Made by a program: the position numbers and the translations under genes
The notes under the pieces: generated by a model
What the model was told of the DNA's origin: nothing
Databases searched by the model: none
The model's input: only the letters and a program-made list of their open reading frames with translations
Assembly (NCBI RefSeq): GCF_028748065.1
Contig: NZ_CP118166.1
Coordinates: 3,301,501-3,365,500, forward strand
DNA length: 64,000 nt
Reading direction: 5' to 3'
From: Hyphococcus flavus
GTDB lineage: Bacteria; Pseudomonadota; Alphaproteobacteria; Caulobacterales; Parvularculaceae
Shown here: positions 19,359 through 28,535 of the stretch, in pieces
Position numbering within the stretch: position 1 is the stretch's first letter
How the letters are laid out: the number at the start of each line of letters is the position of its first letter

Positions 19359-19874
19359 CTATTTACGGCTGGCGAAGGCTTTGAGGAGCGTGCGCTGTTG
19401 CGCGGCGGCGTCATTCTTTACTTCCGCGCTGACCTGTCCTGTGAACAATTCACCATCCAGCCTGCTGATACGGTTATAAAGCTGTTGCGCGGCGTCGATC
19501 AGAGTCACCAGCATTTCCGGCAAGCCCTCTGACTTGAACTCAACCTTTGATGCTTCGGTCGGCGAAAGCCGGTATTTTGACTCGCTCGCTTCGCTGAGCG
19601 CCATCTCCCCTTCGCGCACGGCGCGCAAGACCAGCAGCCAGGACGCAATCTGCATCAATTGAGTCGTCAGGCGCATGGATGCGCCCGCATATGTCAGCGC
19701 TGCATCTCTGGGTAATTGCTTTGACGCTTCACGTCCTTCGCCGTCGAGATAGTTAGCGGTTTCCTCAACCAGCGCCATGCCCTCGCGAAAGGTGCGCGCG
19801 AAAAGTTCCGATTGAACGAAACCGGCAGGACCGTTGGGTGTTATTTCATTGGCGTTCGAAGACATGGCGTCCAT
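19359..19874 (-). CDS. DUF1465 family protein
   Basis: 171 residues, mainly helical, with the family-typical ANYLDGEGREASKQLPRDAA and MRLTTQLMQIASWLLVLRA. DUF1465 is an alphaproteobacterial family often found beside rpmE, as here. No catalytic motif is visible and the function is unknown. ATG 19874 is used; ATG 19865 is a possible alternative. Confidence 0.85.
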   Translation of the reverse strand: MDAMSSNANEITPNGPAGFVQSELFARTFREGMALVEETANYLDGEGREASKQLPRDAALTYAGASMRLTTQLMQIASWLLVLRAVREGEMALSEASESKYRLSPTEASKVEFKSEGLPEMLVTLIDAAQQLYNRISRLDGELFTGQVSAEVKNDAAAQQRTLLKAFASRK

Positions 19875-20036
19875 TTATATCCCGCAATCTCAGGATGCCC
19901 GCCTGCGGCAGCGCTGGCAAGGCGTCCCATTCTAATTCCCACAACTCGCCATGCGCGATACGCCTTGACGATTTTCATTCATCGTTGAACAGGTTTCAGC
20001 AATGCTTATGCCAGCAACCATAAAGGGAAATCGCCG

Positions 20037-20738
20037 ATGAGTTTCGTCATTGGCGTCGATGGTTGCCGTGCCGGCTGGGTCGCGGCGCGCGTTAACCTTT
20101 CCACCGAAAATATGGATGTGTTTGTCGCTGCGAAATTCGATGAACTCCTAAACCTTAACGCGCGCATGCTCATCGTTGATATGCCGATCGGCCTTGCGGA
20201 TAATGGAAAACGCGCCTGTGAGGCATTGGCGCGTCAACGATTAAAACCGTTGCGGCATTCCAGCGTTTTCTCCTCCCCGCGCCGGCCAATGCTCGCCTTT
20301 GACACATACGAACAGGCGAACAGTTGGGGTAAAGCGCAAACCCCGAGCAGCGGGCTTTCAAAACAGGCCTGGATGATCCTGCCGAAAATCCGCGAAATAG
20401 ATGATGCGATCAATGCTGACGACCAGCAGCGTATCGGCGAAGGTCATCCGGAAGTTGCTCTCTGGCGGCTGAATGACGGCGCACCTTGCCGCTATCCAAA
20501 ACGCACAAGAGAAGGACAGCTTGAACGAGCCGGTCTGCTAACCGCTTCGGGCGCGGAAACGCCGGAATACCATTATCAAGCGCTGAAAGAACAATACGGC
20601 GCGAAAGTCGGGGTGGATGATGTTTTTGATGCTTGTGCGCTGGCGCTAACAGCACGCGCACGCCTTGATGGCGAAGCTGTTCATTTGTCCGACGGTGCGA
20701 AAGACGCGCGTGGCCTTATCATGGAAATCTGGGGCTGA
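20037..20738 (+). CDS. DUF429 domain-containing protein
   Basis: 233 residues. The opening FVIGVDGCRAGWVAARVN, then LIVDMPIGLAD, SVFSSPRRPML, KQAWMILPKIREID, and EGHPEVALWRLN are DUF429 signatures. The fold resembles RNase H-like nucleases, with conserved acidic residues (GVD, VDMP), but activity is unproven. AAGGGA precedes the ATG. Single gene converging on the membrane protein genes that follow. Confidence 0.87.
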   Translation: MSFVIGVDGCRAGWVAARVNLSTENMDVFVAAKFDELLNLNARMLIVDMPIGLADNGKRACEALARQRLKPLRHSSVFSSPRRPMLAFDTYEQANSWGKAQTPSSGLSKQAWMILPKIREIDDAINADDQQRIGEGHPEVALWRLNDGAPCRYPKRTREGQLERAGLLTASGAETPEYHYQALKEQYGAKVGVDDVFDACALALTARARLDGEAVHLSDGAKDARGLIMEIWG

Positions 20739-20740
20739 AA

Positions 20741-21691
20741 TTACTGTCCCGTTTTAAGCTGGCGGTAGATAATCCCCTGAAACGAAAGCTGCAGGCCGAC
20801 CACAAAAACCTGATAGGCAAGGCTCAGCGCAACGCCGATAATGCTGAAGAGCGAGCCGATAAACCCGAGCGAACCGCCAAGCGTAGACATCACCTCGACA
20901 AAACTCATGGCGAGACTGAACGCCATCGCCATGGCGAAAAGCGCCAAAATAAAGAGCGCGCTAACGCCGAAAAGCGGCCAGAAATAACTGGATGTCAGAC
21001 GATAAGCGCCGAACAGAAGCAGCCTGTTTTCAGCCGCCGAGCCCGCAACAAATGGCGCAAGCTTGATGTTGATGAAAATCAGCACCGGCGCGGCGATGAG
21101 ACCACCGAGCATAACGCCGCCAATTGGCGCCGCCATGGCTTGCATCTCTTCTTCGCTTGGCTGGAAATTTGGATCCTGCCCCGCCTGCATCACCAGTGAG
21201 AAAAACTCCCTGCTTGAGGAAAAGAAATCTCCAATTGACGCACCGGCAAACGTCAGTCCGAGCAGCACCGCAAGGAGGACAGTTCCGTAGTTAATCAGAG
21301 TCAGGATAATTTGCGCAACGAAAACGCGCTGCGCCGGGCCGTCGAAACGGAGCTGCACGAAGCCTGGTCTATCTTCCCCAAGAGCCACAAGGCGGTAAAT
21401 CGATGCGAATGCGCCAGCCAACACCGCCATCATCAGCACGCCGCCAGCCAGCCCGGCCAGAATGGCGACAGCTGGCGAGACGTTTAGGATTTCATCGAAG
21501 CCTGAAAAGTCAGCGGCTTTTTCCGCCGCTTCCAGCGCCTCCACATCAAAAACAAATTGAAACAGCCCCCAGGTTATCAACCCGGCAATGATAAGCGGCG
21601 CCCAGGCGAAACGGAAAACGCTGGACCAGCGCTGCATGCCGAACTGAAAGGTTTCGTTCAAAACCTCGCCGACCACCAGGCGTCCAGACAT
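20741..21691 (-). CDS. Polytopic membrane protein, paralogue of the adjacent upstream gene
   Basis: 316 residues with about six membrane helices. ATG 21691 has AGGAG eight bases upstream; the in-frame GTG at 21700 overlaps that site and is rejected. The start (GEVLNETFQFGMQRWSSVFR followed by FAWAPLIIAGL) resembles the start of the neighbouring protein (GDALNFGGRRLETIARVAWL), so the two are probably ancient tandem paralogues. A run of glycines and small residues in the last helices suggests tight packing. No known transporter or enzyme motif. It follows its paralogue by about 30 bases and is likely co-transcribed. Confidence 0.72.
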   Translation of the reverse strand: MSGRLVVGEVLNETFQFGMQRWSSVFRFAWAPLIIAGLITWGLFQFVFDVEALEAAEKAADFSGFDEILNVSPAVAILAGLAGGVLMMAVLAGAFASIYRLVALGEDRPGFVQLRFDGPAQRVFVAQIILTLINYGTVLLAVLLGLTFAGASIGDFFSSSREFFSLVMQAGQDPNFQPSEEEMQAMAAPIGGVMLGGLIAAPVLIFINIKLAPFVAGSAAENRLLLFGAYRLTSSYFWPLFGVSALFILALFAMAMAFSLAMSFVEVMSTLGGSLGFIGSLFSIIGVALSLAYQVFVVGLQLSFQGIIYRQLKTGQ

Positions 21692-21722
21692 GGCTTTCAC
21701 TCCTGCTGTTTCGTAGAGGCGT

Positions 21723-23030
21723 TTATGCGCCTGCTTCGCTCTCCCGGTAAAGCCGACCGTAAAGGCCTGCTGTTACGCCGAAGGAGAAAAACGACCAGAC
21801 AAGATTTATGATGATTTTCGTAATATTCCAGACCCAAATAAAAGTGGGCAACACCCATTCTGCGGTAACGCCGCTATTAACGAGACGGCTTGAGACCGCC
21901 GTTGCGTTGTAAAGCATGTTCACCATCCACGGCAGAAGCCTGCCGAGGAAAAGACCGTTGATAACAACAATCTGGACAAAAATGAGAAGCATCCCGATCA
22001 ACGCCAGAATGACCCAGAGCCTGATGATGTTCCAGCCTCGTGTCACTCTCAGCGTATTGCCAAGGCCCAGCGAGCTACGGCAGACGGCAACGCCGGGATA
22101 GGCATACAGCCGCAGATTGAAGTAATTGACCAGCAGGTAGGCAACGATGCCGAAAATGAGAATGGCGTCGACTGGCGAGCCGGCGAGGTTTTGCGCCGCC
22201 TCCCCGCTTAGGCCGGCGATCTGTTGGTAGCTCTCCAATATTTCCTGCCGGAAAAACAGGTATGCCCCGCCAAGAAAAACAACCGTCATAAGCAATGTTG
22301 TGAGCGCGCGCAAAAACGCGTTGCTATTTACGGATGCATTAGGCCTGTTTTTTGGAGAGAAGTGTAAGAACACGACGATCCACAGCAATATTGCGAAAGG
22401 CGCCGCGAATACGGAAGGCAGGGCGTGACTATAAAGCCAAGCCATGCCCTGATCAGTCAGGGTTGCGCTTGCGGTCGATATCTCAATTGTATGAAGACTG
22501 TTTGGATCAGGAAACGTCGCCACCGTCTGCGCCAGAGCCTCGACGATATATTTTAGCGAATAGTATGAAGCCCCGGCGATGGGACCGAAAACCAGCACCG
22601 CAACAAACAAGAAACTAAAAATACCGGCCACAATAAACCGCAATTGATCCGGACCGAATGGCGCGCGAATGACACCGGGCGAAGGCTTTTCACCCAGCCC
22701 CGCATAACGGATCAGCGGCGCCATGAAAGATGCGGCAAGCAGAGTCTGCACAATTATATTACCGGCGGTAATGGCCCACATGGCGTCGGCGTTGTTTTCA
22801 AATCCTCGGGCGGCGTGTTGGCCAACAAGCTGTTGTGCACTGAGAAATGACGGAATGTCTTCAAAAGTGATCAGTCGGCCCGCGATAACCGACAAGTAGC
22901 CAAAGATCGCAACCATATTGGCGACAAGAATCAAAACCATCGGCAGCCACGCCACACGAGCGATGGTCTCAAGACGGCGGCCGCCAAAGTTCAACGCGTC
23001 GCCAATAACAGGGAAAATACGCAATCCCAT
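21723..23030 (-). CDS. Polytopic membrane protein of unknown function
   Basis: 435 residues from ATG 23030, which has GAGGGG five to six bases upstream; the GTG at 23045 is less likely. About seven or eight membrane helices, with a long central extracytoplasmic loop rich in polar residues (VATFPDPNSLHTIEIS). The beginning resembles that of the next gene. No conserved catalytic or transport motif was recognised. First gene of a two-gene membrane operon. Confidence 0.72.
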   Translation of the reverse strand: MGLRIFPVIGDALNFGGRRLETIARVAWLPMVLILVANMVAIFGYLSVIAGRLITFEDIPSFLSAQQLVGQHAARGFENNADAMWAITAGNIIVQTLLAASFMAPLIRYAGLGEKPSPGVIRAPFGPDQLRFIVAGIFSFLFVAVLVFGPIAGASYYSLKYIVEALAQTVATFPDPNSLHTIEISTASATLTDQGMAWLYSHALPSVFAAPFAILLWIVVFLHFSPKNRPNASVNSNAFLRALTTLLMTVVFLGGAYLFFRQEILESYQQIAGLSGEAAQNLAGSPVDAILIFGIVAYLLVNYFNLRLYAYPGVAVCRSSLGLGNTLRVTRGWNIIRLWVILALIGMLLIFVQIVVINGLFLGRLLPWMVNMLYNATAVSSRLVNSGVTAEWVLPTFIWVWNITKIIINLVWSFFSFGVTAGLYGRLYRESEAGA

Positions 23031-23190
23031 CCCAACCCCTCTCACGCCAGTTCGCTGGCGGATTTTGCCAGTAGGCTAACCGGAAATCACCGGCTTGGCC
23101 ACTGGAACCAAAGTCCGGCGTTAACTACGTTTGTCGCAGATGATAGGCGCCCATTTGCGCTGGCGTAATTCTCAACTAGAAGCGGCCTCC

Positions 23191-24591
23191 ATGACTGAGA
23201 AAACAATTCATATTATCGGCGCCGGCCTCGCCGGGTCTGAAGCCGCCTGGCAGGCCGCCAATTCCGGCGCCCATGTGACGCTGCATGAGATGCGGCCCGT
23301 GCATCAGACAGAAGCGCATCACACCGATGGCTTTGCCGAACTCGTCTGTTCGAACTCGTTTCGTTCCGATGACGCCGAGAATAATGCTGTCGGCTTGCTG
23401 CATGAAGAAATGCGGCGCGCCGGTTCGCTGGTCCTGCGTGCAGCCGATAATAACAAAGTGCCCGCCGGCGGGGCCCTCGCCGTTGACCGCGACGCATTCT
23501 CGGCGGCAGTGACGGACGCGATCAACAACCATCCCAACATCGATGTCGAGCGGGAACAAATCGACGCCCTGCCGCCAGAAGAATGGGACAATGTCATTAT
23601 CGCCACCGGCCCCCTCACGGCGGCGCCTTTGGCTGAGGCTATTCGGAGCTTTACTGGTGAAGAGTCGCTCGCGTTCTTCGATGCAATCGCGCCGATCATT
23701 TATAAAGAAACAATCAACTTCGACATCGCCTGGTACCAGTCACGCTACGATAAAGTCGGGCCTGACGGCGACGGCGCGGACTACATCAATTGCCCGATGG
23801 ATGAAGATCAGTATGCGCAGTTTCTGAATGCGCTGCTCACGTCTGAGAAAACCGAGTTCAAGGATTGGGAAAAATCGACGCCATACTTCGAAGGGTGCCT
23901 TCCCATTGAAGTGATGGCGGAGCGCGGCCCCGAGACTTTACGTTTCGGACCGATGAAGCCGGTCGGCTTGACTGACCCGCGCACGGGGAAACGCCCGCAT
24001 GCTGTCGTTCAACTGCGACAGGACAATGCAATCGGCACGCTCTATAATATGGTCGGTTTTCAAACGAAGCTGAAATACGGTGCGCAGACGGATGTTTTTC
24101 GGTTGATACCCGGACTTGAGAAAGCCGAGTTTGCGCGTCTTGGCGGCATTCACCGGAACACATTCCTGAATTCACCCAAGCTGCTCGATGAAAATCTGCG
24201 GCTGAAAAAAGCATCGCGACTTCGCTTTGCAGGACAAATAACGGGTGTTGAGGGTTACCTTGAAAGCGCGGCGATCGGATTGCTGGCCGGACGTTTTGCG
24301 GTAGCCGATACCAAGAATGAAATGGCCGCGTTGCCCCCACCCACGACTGCGCTCGGCGCGCTATTGAATCACATCACAGGCGGGCATATATCGGACAGCG
24401 GCGGCAAGACGTTCCAGCCGATGAATATTAATTTCGGGCTCTTTCCCGATCTTGAAGCGCCCCGAAAAGATGCAGACGGCAACCGGCTGCGCGGGAAAGA
24501 ACGCGGGCGCGCCCGCAAGCGGCTGATCACGCAGCGAGCGCTGCTCGATCTTGCCGGCTGGCTCGACAGTAAGCATCTCGCTGCGGAATAA
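23191..24591 (+). CDS. trmFO: Methylenetetrahydrofolate-tRNA (uracil-5-)-methyltransferase TrmFO
   Basis: 466 residues from ATG 23191; upstream in-frame ATGs are not preceded by family-like sequence. TrmFO makes ribothymidine at tRNA position 54 using methylenetetrahydrofolate and FAD. The FAD-binding [14 protein letters not shown] (residues about 9-22), the conserved [28 protein letters not shown] and the C-terminal [13 protein letters not shown] are diagnostic. The catalytic cysteines fall in CSNSFRS and in the NCPMDEDQY region. Single transcription unit. Confidence 0.95.
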   Translation: MTEKTIHIIGAGLAGSEAAWQAANSGAHVTLHEMRPVHQTEAHHTDGFAELVCSNSFRSDDAENNAVGLLHEEMRRAGSLVLRAADNNKVPAGGALAVDRDAFSAAVTDAINNHPNIDVEREQIDALPPEEWDNVIIATGPLTAAPLAEAIRSFTGEESLAFFDAIAPIIYKETINFDIAWYQSRYDKVGPDGDGADYINCPMDEDQYAQFLNALLTSEKTEFKDWEKSTPYFEGCLPIEVMAERGPETLRFGPMKPVGLTDPRTGKRPHAVVQLRQDNAIGTLYNMVGFQTKLKYGAQTDVFRLIPGLEKAEFARLGGIHRNTFLNSPKLLDENLRLKKASRLRFAGQITGVEGYLESAAIGLLAGRFAVADTKNEMAALPPPTTALGALLNHITGGHISDSGGKTFQPMNINFGLFPDLEAPRKDADGNRLRGKERGRARKRLITQRALLDLAGWLDSKHLAAE

Positions 24592-24613
24592 GATATTAAG
24601 CAAGGTCAGGAGT

Positions 24614-24643
24614 GGGCCGCGACAAGTTACCTCGCCGCGGCCC
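24614..24643 (+). terminator. GC-rich hairpin after trmFO
   Basis: Perfect 8-bp arms GGGCCGCG (24614-24621) and CGCGGCCC (24636-24643) with a 14-base loop, 22 bases after the trmFO stop. It is followed by C-rich rather than T-rich sequence, so intrinsic termination is only a possibility. Confidence 0.35.
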
Positions 24644-24740
24644 CCCCGACGTGCAGCAGGGGGAGAACACCGCACAGCCGGGAAACTTTCATCATTCTGA
24701 TCGCCAAGCCCCCTCGCCTTGCCGAACTCGCAAAAAGCAA

Positions 24741-24758
24741 TTAGGTCATTTGACCTAA
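24741..24758. promoter_or_regulatory. 18-bp palindromic operator upstream of the TetR gene
   Basis: Perfect inverted repeat TTAGGTCA-TT-TGACCTAA, 26 bases upstream of the TetR start. Size and symmetry fit a TetR-dimer site, and its position fits autoregulation. A TTGACC inside it (24750-24755) could be a -35 element, but no convincing -10 was seen. Confidence 0.6.
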
Positions 24759-24784
24759 ACAAACGGCCATTTAGGGGGGGACTG

Positions 24785-25531
24785 ATGGCGCCGTCAACAG
24801 ACAAGTCTGGGACAACGCCGAAAAAAGAGGGTAGCAGCGGTGCTGGCGTAACAACAGGCAGCGTTAAAGCCGCGCATGACGCTATTGCGTACTCCTCACA
24901 TTTGCATGAGTGTTTAAAAGATCGCCCGACAATTCGGATGTCTGACGGCAAACCCGGCAGGACAAGAGAAACCATCAAACGAATCATTGAGGCGGCACTC
25001 AAGACTTTTACAAGAGACGGTCATGCTGGACTGACATTACGCAATGTCGCCGACGAAGCCGGCATAGCCGTAGGCAATCTGACCTATCATTTCCCCACCA
25101 AAACTGCGCTTATCGAAGCAATGTTGCGCGAAGCCCTCGCCGATTATGTTGAAGATCATTTTGCCACAATAAACGGCGATCATAACTCGCCGCTTGAGAT
25201 TCTGATGAGTGTAGTCGAATTCTATGTTCGCAACAGCCGCAGCGATTACCGTTTTTTCTTCCAGGTTTGGGGATACGCCGCCAGCGATGACCAGGCACGG
25301 CGCCTCGTTCACAGCCTTTACAGGCCCATTGCGCAATTTGTGTATTATCTTGTGCGCGCCGCAAATCCGGAACTGAACCACATGCAAATCCGGCGCGCGG
25401 TGGCGCAAATTTCAGCCCTTGAAGAAGGAATGAAATTGCTGATTGGGCTGGAGCCGGAAGAGAACGATCTCTTCGCAACCGCAGAAGAAGATCTGCAGGC
25501 GCTGACAAAAGCCATCATCCGGCTGGCTTGA
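24785..25531 (+). CDS. TetR family transcriptional regulator
   Basis: 248 residues from ATG 24785, preceded by AGGGGGGG; an upstream in-frame ATG at 24719 would put the operator inside the coding region. The first 55 residues are a Ser/Gly/Lys-rich extension of unknown role. The helix-turn-helix is at about 58-110 (LRNVADEAGIAVGNLTYHFP). The C-terminal half is the ligand-binding and dimer domain. The ligand is unknown. The palindrome upstream and a pirin gene 31 bases downstream suggest an autoregulated two-gene unit. Confidence 0.85.
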   Translation: MAPSTDKSGTTPKKEGSSGAGVTTGSVKAAHDAIAYSSHLHECLKDRPTIRMSDGKPGRTRETIKRIIEAALKTFTRDGHAGLTLRNVADEAGIAVGNLTYHFPTKTALIEAMLREALADYVEDHFATINGDHNSPLEILMSVVEFYVRNSRSDYRFFFQVWGYAASDDQARRLVHSLYRPIAQFVYYLVRAANPELNHMQIRRAVAQISALEEGMKLLIGLEPEENDLFATAEEDLQALTKAIIRLA

Positions 25532-25562
25532 AGACTGCCGCCAACCCGTCCAAGTTGTTTTT

Positions 25563-26453
25563 ATGACTGCAATAGAAATGATCATCGAACCGCGAACCCG
25601 CGACCTTGGCGGTTTCACCGTCGGGCGTGTCCTGCCTTACGCAAAACGCCGCACAGTCGGACCGTTTATATTTTTCGACGAAATGGGCCCGGCGCAGTTT
25701 GAACCGGGAACCGGCATTGACGTCCGCCCTCACCCGCATATCGGCCTGGCGACGGTCACCTATCTGTTCTCGGGCGAGATCCGTCACAAAGATGATCTTG
25801 GTTACGATCAGGTGATCCGTCCCGGGGACGTCAACTGGATGACAGCGGGACGCGGCATCGTCCATTCCGAACGCACAGATGATGCGCTACGGCAAAGCGG
25901 CCAGCACATGCACGGCATCCAAAGCTGGGTGGCTCTCCCGAAAGAATTCGAAGAGACGGAGCCGTCGTTTCATCATCATCCGAAAGCAACGCTTCCTGTG
26001 ATCGAACGCGATGGTGTTTCAATGCGCCTTATCGCAGGCTCGGCCTATGGTGAGAAATCGCCAGTAAAAACATTCTCACCGATATTTTATCTGGGTGTTG
26101 AAGCGTCTGCCGGTACGGATATTCCCCTTACAGATGAATACCAGGAGCGGGCAATCTATGTCCTTTCCGGACGCGTGGAACTCGATGGCGAAGCACACGA
26201 TGCAGGCCGCATGATCGTTTTCACTGATGGCGCCGCGCCGCAGATCAAAGCCATTGAAGATGTAAAAGTCATGCTGCTCGGCGGCGCCCCCATCGGCAAG
26301 CGGCACATCTGGTGGAATCTCGTCTCCTCTGATCAGCAGCGCATTGAAAAAGCAAAAGCCGACTGGAAAGCCTCAGCCGATGCGAATTTCGAGGACAGCG
26401 TGTTTTCATTGCCGCCCGACGAGAGGGAACATATTCCGCTGCCGGAGGGGTAA
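25563..26453 (+). CDS. Pirin family protein
   Basis: 296 residues, two cupin domains. The N-terminal cupin has the pirin metal-site residues in RPHPHIGLATVTYLFSGE, and GRGIVHSER carries another metal ligand. The second cupin is near 170-245 (FSPIFYLGVEASAG; YVLSGRVELDGEAHDAGRMI). Bacterial pirins can act as quercetin 2,3-dioxygenases or redox-sensing co-regulators; which applies cannot be told. It follows the TetR gene and is probably controlled by it. Confidence 0.9.
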   Translation: MTAIEMIIEPRTRDLGGFTVGRVLPYAKRRTVGPFIFFDEMGPAQFEPGTGIDVRPHPHIGLATVTYLFSGEIRHKDDLGYDQVIRPGDVNWMTAGRGIVHSERTDDALRQSGQHMHGIQSWVALPKEFEETEPSFHHHPKATLPVIERDGVSMRLIAGSAYGEKSPVKTFSPIFYLGVEASAGTDIPLTDEYQERAIYVLSGRVELDGEAHDAGRMIVFTDGAAPQIKAIEDVKVMLLGGAPIGKRHIWWNLVSSDQQRIEKAKADWKASADANFEDSVFSLPPDEREHIPLPEG

Positions 26454-26469
26454 GATTCTAATACGAAGA

Positions 26470-26505
26470 AATAAAAAATCACCCCGAACCTAGCCCGGGA
26501 GGGTG
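26470..26505 (-). terminator. Possible terminator for the AT-rich orphan gene
   Basis: On the minus strand, CACCC and GGGTG arms (26501-26505 and 26480-26484) enclose a GC-rich loop and are followed by ATTTTTTATTT. The stem is short and the loop long. Confidence 0.3.
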
Positions 26506-26519
26506 CTTTAAATTCGCAC

Positions 26520-27080
26520 CTAACTAAAAACTACCAGAGTAGCGGGCGCCAAGTTTTTCAGAATCTGCGAACTCAACGCGCTGAGATTTTCTTTTTTTCT
26601 TTTCAGGTCAAACTTCGGATTACTGATTAATCCATGATAGTCGTTCACCGTAACGCCAATATGACTTGAAAGGCGCCGCTCTAGCAAAGCACTTATCAGC
26701 ATCATCCAAGATTTAATCTCATCGCCTTGGTAAAGTGACAAACTTTCCAAGGCTCTCTCGTTCTTCTGCTGAGTCTTTTTTAGATCGTTCAAACGCCGCT
26801 GAATTTTTGCGGCGGACCAACCTTTTTTTTGCAAGTCATCTCGAATTGATTCTTCGTAGCCACCAATGTGTTCCTCCGTGAGGCTGAACCCAGAACCTAA
26901 AGCCGTGCCGCAATCGCAATGCGCCGTGCATGTAAAAAAATAGTTTTCATTCTCACTAACGCCTTTGGGCTGATCATCTTTATCCATCAAGTTCAATGCC
27001 AAGCGGTGTTGCGTAAACAAAGCTCGGCACCCATCAAGATCGGCAGTCGTGGGTAAAGTGACTGAAATATACGTGCACAT
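26520..27080 (-). CDS. Hypothetical protein, AT-rich orphan
   Basis: 186 residues, not recognised. The gene is visibly more AT-rich than its neighbours. The sequence shows a cluster of potential metal ligands (Cys51, His54, Cys55, Cys57 in FTCTAHCDCGT), a helical, Lys/Gln/Arg-rich middle that could be coiled (AAKIQRRLNDLKKTQQKNER), and no signal or membrane segment. It stands alone between pirin and DUF1192. AT-richness and lack of operon partners suggest recent acquisition. Confidence 0.7.
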   Translation of the reverse strand: MCTYISVTLPTTADLDGCRALFTQHRLALNLMDKDDQPKGVSENENYFFTCTAHCDCGTALGSGFSLTEEHIGGYEESIRDDLQKKGWSAAKIQRRLNDLKKTQQKNERALESLSLYQGDEIKSWMMLISALLERRLSSHIGVTVNDYHGLISNPKFDLKRKKENLSALSSQILKNLAPATLVVFS

Positions 27081-27114
27081 TATCGCAATGACGTCTTAAC
27101 TGTTAAAAACACCC

Positions 27115-27309
27115 TCAGAACTTAAACAGCTTTTCGGCTTCGTCGCGGGTTGAGCCGCGATCTTCTTTCGCGGCTTCGCAACGGCTGATCTCCGCCTTTA
27201 GATTCTCGATGCGCTCATCCAGATCACCGACGGAAAGCGCGTAAAGATCCTGCTTGGCCAGGTATTTTAAGGTCATGTCCGGCTTTTCATTGAGCGGCTC
27301 GTCGTCCAT
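27115..27309 (-). CDS. DUF1192 family small protein
   Basis: 64 residues from ATG 27309 (MDDEPLNEKPDMTLKYLAKQ), with GGGAG upstream; a longer frame from 27357 is rejected. The helix SVGDLDERIENLKAEISRCE is the DUF1192 core, a short coiled-coil-forming alphaproteobacterial family of unknown function. Typically found beside and divergent from a quinone oxidoreductase gene, as here. Confidence 0.82.
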   Translation of the reverse strand: MDDEPLNEKPDMTLKYLAKQDLYALSVGDLDERIENLKAEISRCEAAKEDRGSTRDEAEKLFKF

Positions 27310-27386
27310 GGCGCGTCTCCCAATCGTTGCAAGAGGCCCCGGACTTTGCGAGATCATACGCCTGAACGCAAGAACAGGTGCTTCTT

Positions 27387-28382
27387 ATGACTGGCGAGTA
27401 TCCCCAATCCATGCAGGCAATTGAAATCTCAGAACCCGGCGGGCCAGAGGTTTTACGGCTGGTGAGCCGCTCGAGCCCTGTTCTCACACCAAACGAAGTG
27501 CTGATCCGTGTCGCCGCCGCTGGCGTCAATCGTCCTGACGTGTTGCAGCGCATGGGGCTCTATCCGCCGCCGCCTGGCGCCAGCGATTTGCCAGGCCTTG
27601 AAGCCGCCGGCGAAATAGCTGCGATTGGCGGCGATGTTCGTGACTGGAAAGTTGGCAACAGAGTTTGCGCGTTGCTGACCGGCGGCGGTTACGCGGAATA
27701 TGCGGCGGCTGACGCCGGGTCGTGTTTGCCCGTTCCCAAGGGGTTGTCTTTCGAAGAGGCGGCCGCCCTTCCCGAGACCGTTTTCACCGTCTGGGCTAAC
27801 GTCTTCGATGATGCGCAATTGAAAACAGGAGAAACACTGCTCGTTCATGGCGGAACGAGCGGCATTGGCGTGACCGCCATCGCGATGGCCAACGCCTTCG
27901 GCGCGAAAGTCATCGCCACGGCGGGTTCGAATGAGAAACGCGATGAATGCCTAAAGCTCGGCGCCGCGAAAGCATTCAACTACAAGGAAGACAAATGGGA
28001 AGATGAGATCGCGAAACTCGGCGGCGCCGACGTGGTGCTCGATATGACTGGAGGCGATTTTGTCGCCCGTAACCTCGCCTGTCTCAATCCCGGCGGGCGG
28101 CATGTTTCCATTGCTTTCCTGCGCGGCGCTGACGCTACGATCAACATCATGAACATCATGAGACAGCGGCTGAAACTTTCCGGCTCAACTATGAAGGCGC
28201 GCTCATTCGAGGACAAAGGCCGCCTCGCACGAGACATACGCACGAAAGTCTGGCCGCATGTGGAGAGCGGCGCAATCAAAGCCGCGATCGATAGGGTCTT
28301 CCCGCTGGCAGAGGCCTCCAGCGCCCATAAACACATGGAATCAGGCGCTCATATCGGGAAAATCGTCCTCAAAACCGCTTAA
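27387..28382 (+). CDS. NAD(P)H quinone oxidoreductase (PIG3/zeta-crystallin type)
   Basis: 331 residues, medium-chain dehydrogenase fold without zinc ligands. It reduces quinones with NADPH. The N-terminal AAGVNRPDVLQRMGLYPPPP, the GLEAAGEIAAIGGDV loop, and the Rossmann segment LVHGGTSGIGVTAIAMANAF are family-typical. ATG 27387 is chosen because of the AGG eight bases before it; ATG 27411 (MQAIEIS) is an alternative. Divergent from DUF1192. Confidence 0.9.
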   Translation: MTGEYPQSMQAIEISEPGGPEVLRLVSRSSPVLTPNEVLIRVAAAGVNRPDVLQRMGLYPPPPGASDLPGLEAAGEIAAIGGDVRDWKVGNRVCALLTGGGYAEYAAADAGSCLPVPKGLSFEEAAALPETVFTVWANVFDDAQLKTGETLLVHGGTSGIGVTAIAMANAFGAKVIATAGSNEKRDECLKLGAAKAFNYKEDKWEDEIAKLGGADVVLDMTGGDFVARNLACLNPGGRHVSIAFLRGADATINIMNIMRQRLKLSGSTMKARSFEDKGRLARDIRTKVWPHVESGAIKAAIDRVFPLAEASSAHKHMESGAHIGKIVLKTA

Positions 28383-28535
28383 TTTCACCTTGGCGGCGCG
28401 GGTCAAAGCGTCTATATGGCCCCCAGCACACGCTTTCCCCGACAATCCGGCGGTTAGCGCGGCTCCCAAAGCCCGGGGGCCGCATAAGAAACTTTTTGCG
28501 CGCCGTCATTCGGCGCCTGCTATTGGAGACATATC

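Noticed and set aside
28500-28516. Riboswitch before trcR
   Set aside because: Only one 6-bp hairpin was found and no aptamer pattern is evident.
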